Origin: Ricinus communis
Lineage: Eukaryota; Streptophyta; Magnoliopsida; Malpighiales; Euphorbiaceae
DNA length: 64,000 nucleotides
Reading direction: 5' to 3'
NCBI RefSeq assembly: GCF_019578655.1
Contig: NC_063260.1
Coordinates: 7,504,501-7,568,500 of the forward strand
This document shows positions 55,323 to 64,000 of this stretch, in pieces. The translations under genes were made by a program, and so were the position numbers. The notes beneath the pieces are model-generated. The model saw only the letters and a program-made list of their open reading frames with translations, ran no database searches and was not told the DNA's origin. Within the stretch, counting starts at the first letter, position 1. Each line of letters starts with the position of its first letter.

Positions 55323-58060
55323 TGTCATGACCCGATCTGTGGGGCCGTAATCGGCGCTAGAAAATGAATAGATTTAAATCCTCTGAAACCCGTAGCAAAC
55401 CTAATTAGCCAATAATTTAGATAATCGCATGCATGAATATATACACTAGTTAAATAAATCAATAATTCTTTCACAATTCACCACACAGCCAAATAAATTC
55501 TTAAGCTAGATTACTAGAAAAAAATTTTATTATCTTTAACAGACCAAGATAAAATGTAAAGTATCAAATACACTACTGCAGAGAGTCTAGAATTTTAAAT
55601 AATTTGAAATACAAAAGTTAAGATTTAATTACAACAAGTCCAAAGGGGAAAGAAAGTCGGGATGCAAAAAGAAGTTTGTAGAGAATCTAGCTGTCACCTA
55701 AAAAATTTAAAATTGAAACTATCAGTCTCGAGAGTAAATTAAAATCATATACTCAGAATTATAATAACTGTAAATATAAAATAATTATTTAATAGTATAA
55801 AATATCACAAATAACAAATGCGTATCATATCGTAATTTTAAAAAGACATGCAAATTTAACACACAGGACGAGCACTCCAGCACACTCTAAATCTCCAAAT
55901 CTAACAGTCTTTTGGCTCTCTTAATCCAATAAGAGTGGCACTCAGAGAGCAAAGCTCAACCAAAATTCTTAAGTCCAATCTGATCACTTGAATACTAATG
56001 TAGTCGGCGTTCAGAGAGCAACGCTCGACTATGGACCTTTCTTTGGCAATTTAGACTTCCATAGGCTCAGAAAGCTGCACTCAACAGAGCACATCATGAA
56101 TATTCCTTTATTACCTAATTCTGATTTTCACTGGTACGCACATGGTCCTAATGGAGCCCATCATGTGGCATGTTCTATCGTTGCCTCATTCCGAACCACA
56201 ATATATATTTAACATCAATAAAAAATTAAGTAACATGATGCACAAAATTTTATAATATTAATAATATTTAAATAATAATAACAGTGATAATAATAATAAT
56301 AATAATTGAGATGAAATAAAAGTAGTGGCACAAACAATAATAATAATAAGAATAATAATAATAACAACTATTATATCAATATTAATAATATTAGCAGTGA
56401 TGAAGGTAAAAATAGATTTAATATTACTTATACTACTAAAATAACCATATTAATTATTCATTTAAGAATTATATTGAAATGCATATATGACATAGAGGGT
56501 AGAATATATGATTCTAACTCTCAGTTCTGCCAAGTTCCACTAACTGTTCCCTACGCCTCGGATGAAATTAATGAAATATTCATTCCCTAGGCGTAGACTC
56601 TTAGATTAGACTGCCTAAGGAATTTTGATACCGAAAATTCGATAGAACTTTCCCTAAAATATGAAAGTTTACCTTCCCTATAATGGGTTCAAAGCCTGCT
56701 AGAAACACTTCAAATATTTCATAATTATTTAACGAGAATTGGGTCACCAAAACTGCATTATTTTCCGACTCTGCAACACAACCCAAATTACAATACAAAA
56801 TCAACAGTCCGGCAAACTGATAATATTATTCATGATACAACCTACAATTATTTCCTCATATTTAATTAATTAATCACACCTTCAATTTATACAATAAAAT
56901 AATAATTCTTTCTATTATTAATATGCAATATTTCTAGAATCAGCTACTAATTAATTAAATAATTTAATTAATTATCAATAACTAACAATTGATACACTTA
57001 ACATTTTTTAATAATTTTTAGATAATTTTTAAGATCTAAATAAAATTATACCGAGTCAAAATCTAAAATTCCGCTAGCTTAAAAAACACCAGGTTCCAAA
57101 AGCCGGTATCGCCAACCGTATCGGATTTCGAATTTAGAGATGCCTAAGTGAAGATTGAGTTGCGTGGAGTTTAAGTACACCAAAATCACCGCCTAGCCCT
57201 TGTCGGAAACTGATAGATTGCAATGAGAAGGGAGCTGCTCCGGTAAGACTCTCCTAAGGCTATCGGCGGAGGAAAAATGGCGTGGAGAAGCTGGCTTGGG
57301 ATTTTCGACGGTGGGGAGCTCGATTCCGGCGTCGGACAGGCGAAAGGGTGATGACAGGAGGTCGAACCGGCGATGGCAGCGTGGGAGGCGACTTCTTCTC
57401 CTAGCTGCGGTGAGAAAACAATGAGAGAGAGGGGGAAAAGGACGGTGTCGACGAGAAATGGGAAGAAGAAAGGAAGTTTGGTGGTCGGCGACGGGATTGT
57501 GACCGAAAATGGAAGGGAGTGGAGGGAGGGGAGGCAGCGTCGGAAAGAGAGAAAAAGGAAGAGAGGGGATTTTTTTTATGTTATATTTTGTTTTCTTAAG
57601 CAATAGATGAAAAAATACAAAATAAGCCCCCCTTCCTCCCTTCCTTTCTCCAAAAAAGTTGATATAATGACGCCCACAATTAATTTTATTTTTATTTTAT
57701 TATTTATTTATTTGTATATATAAAATAAATAAATTATTATTTTTTAATGTAATGTTAATTTCAAATTAAATAAAAAATAAATATTTTAAATAAAACTCAT
57801 GTGAATATAAATAAAATTGACTATTCTTTTAAAATCACAAATCTAAATTCAGAATTTACTAAATTACTTTTGATAAATATTACAATCTTATGCGGTTAGT
57901 ATGTTAGTGTATTATTTTTCTTTATAGAAATGTGTTAGTGTGTTATGTTAATGGGAAAGGAAAGGAAAAAGAAAATTTATAAAAAAAAAATCACTAAATT
58001 TAAAATCTCCATTTTTGGAACTAAATGTTGTCAACTCCTTTTTTTCATTGAGTTGTTACA
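55323..58060 (-). mobile_element. Diverged relative of the 10022-12916 LTR, opposite strand
   Basis: On the minus strand the 3' end reads CTACGGGTTTCAGAGGATTT, then TCTAGCGCCGATTACGGCCC, then GATCGGGTCATGACA, closely matching the end of the 10022-12916 element (CTACGGGTTTCGGTGG, CTAGTGCCGGTCACGGGCCC, GGGTCGTGACA). The hairpin cluster is also shared (55942-56035). A GC-rich island (57180-57560) lies at the corresponding place but differs in sequence. The element starts after TATTT. The other end is uncertain: GTTGTTACA at 58052-58060 resembles the expected TGTAACA terminus, but TATTT does not follow. Overlapping frames in the GC island (57193-57603) are not considered genes. Confidence 0.7.
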
Positions 58061-59000
58061 ATGTATTCCAAAGTAATGTTGTGGACTCTGTCAATGAGTA
58101 CTCTTCTTTTCCTTTCTTTGTTTTCGCTTTCTAACGTCAAGTGCTTTACAGCTAATTGGCAATCTTCAAAATGATCGTCAAGGGCAGTCTCAGACTTGTT
58201 CTTTCTTTTTCAGATATTCATCAAGCAAATTACATGCATCAGAAATGACCAAAACTATATGGTTATTAGAAAAAAGAAATGAAATTTGGTATTTTCATCT
58301 CTGTTTCCTGGTCATATATCAAATATAGCGTTTGAAATGTATTCCCACAGCTTGCAGAAATCTAGTTCTAACTTCTAAGTATCATCTTGAGCCTTGACCA
58401 AGATTACCTTTAATCCTATGAAATCCATTTTCTTCTCTTCCTTGTGCAGAATGTAGGGAATGATTATTTTATTCAAAAGAAAACGTAAAAGAAAGAAATG
58501 TGTTAAAAGAGTAGCAAATAATCTATTCTTATTTCTTTTTAGTCAAAATTTGGCTGTAGTAATGTGGACATGAAGCTATTATTTCTCTTAACCTCTATAT
58601 TATAATTTTTAATATTATTTCACATTATCGTTACACTAAGATATTATTAACTTTTCTTTTTTGAAGAAAGATATTGGTAACTTAAACCTCTATTAAATCT
58701 TATTGTATATTAAGATAATTTAATATAAAAAATCTAAATGAGTATACATTATAAATTTCTTATATATAAATATACAAACTTATCATTAAAACATATTTTG
58801 AAACTGAGATGTAAACACTTACATATTCATTTTTTTTAACCAGAAAACACTTATATATTTATTCATATTTATGCATGGATTAGTAGTTGGTGACGAGATC
58901 TAACAAAAATGGACTAAGGCCACCAGAAAAGCTAAACCCCTGAAGTGGCAGACTGGCAGTCTTGTTAATTAACGAGTCCAAAAAGTTAATCTTATCAAAC
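58061..59000. promoter_or_regulatory. Upstream region of the eL27 frame
   Basis: This is intergenic AT-rich sequence. The part nearest the gene, just after this stretch (59003-59015), contains AAAAACCCTAGC, a telo-box-like element common upstream of plant ribosomal-protein genes, which suggests that the leader of a ribosomal-protein gene is preserved. Confidence 0.45.
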
Positions 59001-59002
59001 CC

Positions 59003-59015
59003 CACAAAAACCCTA
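59003..59015 (+). promoter_or_regulatory. Telo-box-like element AAAAACCCTAGC
   Basis: The element AAACCCTA is widespread in promoters and leaders of plant ribosomal-protein and other translation genes. It lies about 75 bp before the eL27 frame. Confidence 0.6.
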
Positions 59016-59084
59016 GCACCCCTTTCTCTACCATAATTTAAGCAGTAGCCACAAAGAGCCCATCCTTTTGAAGAAGAAAAGAAA

Positions 59085-59492
59085 ATCGTGAAATTCTTGA
59101 AACCAAACAAGGCTGTAGTGCTCCTGCAAGGCCGATACGCCGGCAGGAAAGCGGTGATCGTCCGATCTTTCGACGATGGACCACGTGACCGCCCATATGG
59201 CCATTGTCTTGTGGCGGGAATATCAAAGTACCCACCAAATGTATTAAAGAAAGACTCGGCAAAGAAAACAACAAAGAAATCCAAAGTGAAAGCATTTATG
59301 AAAGTAGTTGATTATAGCCATTCCATGCCTACTGGATATACTCTTGATGTTGATTTGAAAGATGTTGTTACTCCTGATGCTTTGGTTTCTAGAGATATGA
59401 AAGTTACTGCTGCTAAAGAAATCAAGAGAAGATTTGAAGAGATATTCAAGAGTGGCAAGAATAAGTGGTTCTTTTCTAAGCTTAGGTTTTGA
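59085..59492 (+). CDS. RPL27: 60S ribosomal protein eL27 (RPL27) frame with ATC in place of the start codon
   Basis: The frame from GTG at 59088 to the stop at 59490-59492 gives 134 residues and covers nearly the whole eL27 family length (about 135). It shows the KOW region ([19 protein letters not shown]), [49 protein letters not shown] and the C-terminus [12 protein letters not shown]. eL27 is a structural protein of the large ribosomal subunit. In the family the protein starts Met-Val-Lys-Phe; here the codon before GTG is ATC (59085-59087), and the frame upstream reaches a TAG (59046-59048) without any ATG. Either the start was lost, a near-cognate codon is used, or an upstream exon supplies the ATG (an acceptor-like AAGCAG lies near 59040-59045). 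The rest has no stop or frameshift, which argues for recent loss or continued function. Confidence 0.85.
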   Translation: MVKFLKPNKAVVLLQGRYAGRKAVIVRSFDDGPRDRPYGHCLVAGISKYPPNVLKKDSAKKTTKKSKVKAFMKVVDYSHSMPTGYTLDVDLKDVVTPDALVSRDMKVTAAKEIKRRFEEIFKSGKNKWFFSKLRF

Positions 59493-62400
59493 CCAAATGG
59501 CAAATTGGGCTTTTGTTATGTTATGATTTTGAGAGACTGTTTTGTGCTTTTTTGAGTTTGGTATTAAGAGTAGCTTGTCATGTTGAACTTATATGCTGGA
59601 AGTTGAACTTGTGTTATGATACTTCTTATATTTAATAATAGGTTTTGGTATTTGGATTATAAAGCTTAATTTTTATTAATTAATGGGCAATCATTGGTTG
59701 CTGCTCCTAGAAATATTCCCCTTGGGATTAAGCAGTGATAATATGGGAGTTGTGCTGATCCTGTTACGTATTTCTGTGCTTATTCCTTATTGTTACCTGT
59801 ATTCTTTATTGTAGATCTTTTATCAGTTCTTACATTTGCATTTGTTCAGATGACTACTGTGGCATGTTTGCTTTTCTGCATTGTCCATATCATTTGTGAT
59901 TATTTTTAGTGAGTGATTACTCAGTTTAGTTAAGAACCATGACAGGGATCTGTCATTACTTGTGCTGAAGTAGAGTTTTGTTCTGCTGTCTTGGGATCTT
60001 GACATTTCTATGCTTACTGCATTTTCTAATAGGTTTTACACTGCTTATCTGGTTAACATTGTGATCGCCCCTATAATCCAGTATTGATCATGGCATTCGA
60101 ACACTGTTATGTGTAAATCTACCTTTAGTATGATAACTCATTCTTCCAGTTACCATACCTTGTTAAAGATTCATAGATGGTGATGAATGTGGTACACACT
60201 TCATCTTAATAACAAGAAAAAAACTGAATTATTGTCAGCAAAACACACAGAAGACATAGCAGCAACTAAGGCCGAAAAACTGCAAGTGAAAATACTCAAC
60301 CAAGTCCTTTTGTTATTCTTTTGAGTGGAACACTCAACTAGGCTTTAGTTCCAAATTTGTTTGGGTTGGTAATAAGGATTCTTATCGCTTATGCTAATGA
60401 TTTATATAAAAGTTCCAGGGTCGTTAAGTATTTTATTACTATTCACCAGCCAGCTCCTAGCTGCCATACATTGTCGAGTCGGGATTGCAAAATTTCCTTT
60501 TGAACTAAATAGTTCCATGAGAGTTGTGTGCTTCATCCTATGTTGATGCTCTCCTTATTGAGGTGTGTGTTTTGATGAACATTTACCATCTAGCCTAGTT
60601 TTTCTTCAATCTGTTTCTTCCCCTTCCAATTACTAAATTTGGGAATGCAATTGAGATATCAAATACTGAAAAGGAACGTTCTATATTTGTTAAGGGAAAA
60701 GACAAGCTTATAAGCGGACTAGCAGAATGGTGATAATGGTGCAACTTGGCCATGCTGTACCAAACTATGTTGATACTTAAATTTATTATTAAGTATCAAG
60801 CTCATCTAAAATTATTCATTTAGTAAATTAAGGTAACATTTTATCTTTAGCATTTAATTTGTAAGAAAAAAATTGACTAATTATTTTACTTGTTCTAAAG
60901 ATTTTATTCTTAGAACAATTCAGTCCAAATAAAGTTTAGACGTTTTAAAATCACTAATATTTACAATATTATTAAATTTTTAGATGATTTAGTTTTAGAT
61001 TATTAATATAAAAATATTCTAGTTTAAAATATAATTTCTATTATTCTTTAATAACTAGGATTAAATTATATTAAAAGTAAAAATTTATTTTAATTTGATA
61101 AGAAAATTAAAGACTTAATTTAGCCAAATAATTCTGATGCTGATTAACTTTAAAAAAAAAATCTGAAATTGAAAAGTTGATTATCAGGTTCATGATAATC
61201 TTATAGTTTATTTGTATCTAAATTCGAATGAGATTAATATAAATAAGATTTTCACTTTCAATATAGTTTATTTTATTGTTTAACAAAAATACTAATTTTT
61301 AACTACTTGTTTTATTTAATAATTTAAAATTAAATTTTATACAATTTAATAAAATAGCTCTAAAAAATAAGTATTTTTAACATGATCAAATTTTTCTTAT
61401 TAAATTGTGCTAAAAATAAAGGATTAAAAATGAAAGATTATTAATTAATTATTTTAATTAGACATTAAAATTAACTTGTAGTAAAAATAAAATTTTATTT
61501 TATTTTATTAAAATCAAAATTCATTTGGTCAAATTTAATATTTAATAATAAATTAGAATAATAAATTATAATTATAAATTATAAAAATTAAATTATAATT
61601 TTAAATTATTAATTTAATCATTTGACTGTATAGTAGTTTTTTTTTTTTTAAATTCAAAAGAATTTTTAATATACTAAAAGACACAGACATGGGCTTATAT
61701 ATTAAACCAGACTCTGAGAATAAATAGTAAATATAGTTAAAATGTTAGCCATTAATTATTTTCTTGATGACATTAACTACCCAATACTCCATTGATTTGT
61801 AATTCCCTTTGAATGGGTTTGTCAACGAAAATTCTGTAATTTCAATTTTCAACTACACCTAACAACAGACTGATATATAATAACAAATATCCGTACAAGA
61901 CTGAAAAAGAAAAATAAAGGTTCATCTAGACTTTTTTATTAATTTAATTTTTTTTTACCTTCCCTCGATTATGTTAGTAAAAAAACTCTAAATAAATATA
62001 TAAAATAACCAATTTAATTAGAATTTCATATACATGAAGAAGAAAAATTATTCAAGTCATTGAAGTTTTTTATTTTTTTGAAAAAAAAAAGTCATTAAAG
62101 TTAGAAAAGAAAATAATAATACGGTCTCAAAAGCTAAAAATGTCCCAGTAGTTAGTATCTCCATCTATCTATGTGTTTTAATTTATTTTTCTAATTAAAT
62201 CTTTATTAATAAATTAAAAAAATAAATAAAAAAAAGAATGTGACTCTTTAAAAATAGAAAAATAAAAATAAAAAACTAATAAAATATATTTAAGAATTAT
62301 TTTCTCTCTCATTAAATTTAAAAAGAAATAATATATTTCTTGAGTTATTTTAGGATAAGAAAATGAATTACAGAATTTAAGAAAATGAACAGGATTTAAA

Positions 62401-62880
62401 AGTTTGTATGATGCTTTTAGACTAAAATCTGGTCATACAAAAAGATTAGAGTTTTAGACTTTTAAAAATTGTATTTGTACAAATTATTAAACAAATTTTT
62501 TAAATGACAGTAAATTATCATATATTTGAATTTCATTAATTCCTTTACCAATACTCCTAGACCCAAATTGGGTAGACTTCATTTCAAATCAACTCCATTT
62601 CTTTCTCTCCATTATTTTCTTATTCTTCATATCCACTCACATAGATTATAAATTATTTAATTGCAAATATGACTTCAGAATTTTAAAATAAAAATGGAAC
62701 TATTACAGTTAGGTACAATATTTTGCATTTAAGATTTCATATTTAAGCAAAAAGTCTATGGAGACCAGAAGTAATAATTATTTTTTAATTTATAGGTTTA
62801 ATATTAGTACCTCTTTTTCTCTCTTCTGTCTCTTTAGCATAAGGATAACATTGAAAACTAGTTCTAGGGTTGATGGCAGT
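59493..62880. other. Intergenic DNA downstream of eL27
   Basis: The first about 1.3 kb (59500-60780) is less AT-rich and includes the 3' flank of eL27, with no supported coding frame. From about 60780 to 62880 the sequence is strongly AT-rich and low in complexity with no identifiable element ends. Confidence 0.55.
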
Positions 62881-62888
62881 CTTAAATT

Positions 62889-63215
62889 CTAACATTTAAT
62901 TTGATTGATCAGAATAAAATTCTTCATAAGCATTCCATTGAATATCTTGCGAGGATGACTTAAACAGGTAGCACTTAATGAGGGACCCTTCGTTCCAAAG
63001 GACAAGAATGAGAGTGGCTTTCCCGGAGCCACGATGATGACCGTGTACGTGAGATTGCATGAATTTCTGTGATTGTTCCTCAAGACTACTGATATTCTTG
63101 ATTTAATAGTCCATGCCTTGCCACAGTTTTTCTTTTTTAATCGCTCTTGTCGGATGCTTAAGTTTGAAGCATTCTTATTCTTCGGTGGAGTTTGATAGAA
63201 TCCATCCAAACACAA
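62889..63215 (-). other. Unrecognised coding-like segment
   Basis: The minus strand between about 63215 and 62889 has balanced composition and is open in two frames. One frame gives KFMQSHVHGHHRGSGKATLI and then LVLWNEGSLIKCYLFKSSS before its stop near 62896. It may be the decayed 3' part of a gene or mobile element. I do not recognise it, and no start or splice sites support a full gene. Confidence 0.25.
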
Positions 63216-64000
63216 TATTTAATAAAAAGATATTTACTCGTCTTTTATAGATGGTCCAACGATGATGATCAACTTATAAATTAGATCTGGTGATTCGTTT
63301 TTTAGATATTTTATTATTAAAGTGTCTTTATTGACTTAGTTATTGGTGCAAGGAATTAAATTATTAGATCCGGTGCTCTTTCTATATTTTTATAAAAATT
63401 TAAAAAATTTATTTAGTAAGATATCAACATTGCTAATTGAGCGATATTTGATTCGTTATCAATTAGACCCATCTATAGAAAACTTGATTTAAGCTTGAGT
63501 CCTCTTGATTGGGGATATATGGTAACACTATATTCCTTGATTAAGAATTAAAAAGATTTAAATCTTATAAGATTTAATATCATCTATTTTCTTTTTTAAA
63601 AAAAAAAGGTTTCTTATAAAAAATAAAGCCGTAAAACCATAATCTAGAAAAACAGACAAAACTTCAAAAGCTAGTTTGTCCAAGAAAAAATACCTAATCT
63701 ATGAGCATTGACCGTCTCTACCTTGTTCTTCGTGTCTTCATGTGTTAACCATTTTTCCCCCAGGCATTGAACTTTTGGTTCTTGACTAGTATATATTTAT
63801 TATATCTCTTAACAATTTTTTCCAGATCTACTGAACTTTTGGACTTTGGTTAATGTAGGGTTTGTTGTATCATACATTAAGTGCTAATTCGTACATTCTT
63901 TTCTTTGTCTTTAAAAACTGCTATTAATTTTTTATTTTTTGTAATAGAATTTTAAGAATAGTAATTTAGAAAAAAAAATCAGAGTACTCGAGAGCATGCA
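63216..64000. other. AT-rich intergenic DNA at the window end
   Basis: No coding frame, RNA gene or repeat boundary is supported here. Confidence 0.6.

Noticed and set aside
57193..57606. Open frames of 136 and 77 codons on opposite strands
   Set aside because: They occupy the GC island of the second LTR relative and reflect base composition, not a gene.
58880..59295. Minus-strand frames of 134 and 85 codons
   Set aside because: They are antisense shadows of the eL27 coding sequence and its leader.
1..64000. CRISPR arrays, tRNA or rRNA genes, phage or bacterial operons
   Set aside because: No regularly spaced identical repeats, no tRNA-like A/B box pair with cloverleaf potential and no rRNA sequence were seen. 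The content is plant nuclear DNA.

Overview
This window looks like nuclear DNA of a flowering plant, most likely a woody eudicot. It is AT-rich, its genes carry GT-AG introns (with two probable GC-AG introns), and all recognisable proteins are plant types: a G-type lectin receptor kinase, a RAV-like AP2/B3 factor, a VRN2-class Polycomb protein and a gibberellin-oxidase-like dioxygenase. I cannot name the species from the sequence alone. Exon models were built by hand from reading frame, splice dinucleotides and remembered family architecture; no alignment was run.

Nine genes can be supported. From left to right they are: an intronless G-type lectin receptor-like kinase (+, 2032-4395); a UCH3-type ubiquitin C-terminal hydrolase in 9 exons (-, 5334-9126); an intronless AP2+B3 (RAV-like) transcription factor (-, 20004-21029); an organellar-type enoyl-CoA hydratase/isomerase in 8 exons (-, 27590-31045); a 511-residue unrecognised protein built from three copies of a two-exon module (-, 31792-34599); a 199-residue single-pass membrane protein (-, 39832-41458); a VRN2-like Polycomb protein in 14 exons (-, 43537-51748); a 2-oxoglutarate/Fe(II) dioxygenase carrying a 1-base frameshift (+, 53018-54466); and a ribosomal protein eL27 frame that lacks its normal ATG (+, 59085-59492). 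The genes are functionally unrelated, as expected in a plant genome; no operon-like cluster or dedicated multi-gene system was found.

The spaces between genes are filled with decayed mobile elements. The clearest is a 2,895-bp TG...CA element (10022-12916) flanked by a perfect 5-bp duplication TTACT, best read as a solo LTR. It sits inside an older element whose diverged inverted ends lie near 9640-9710 and 13265-13345. A diverged relative lies in the opposite orientation from 55323, and both share a cluster of short hairpins. A 5'-truncated LINE with an imperfect 15-bp target duplication sits antisense in a UCH3 intron. A copia-like LTR remnant at 17469-18600 carries about 18 copies of a TTCACG/CGTGAA palindromic motif.

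The most unusual items are the exon-module triplication in the 511-residue protein, the nested solo LTR with its hairpin cluster, the eL27 frame with ATC in place of the start codon, the single-base frameshift in the dioxygenase, and a 34-bp duplication of a 5' exon segment in the membrane-protein gene.
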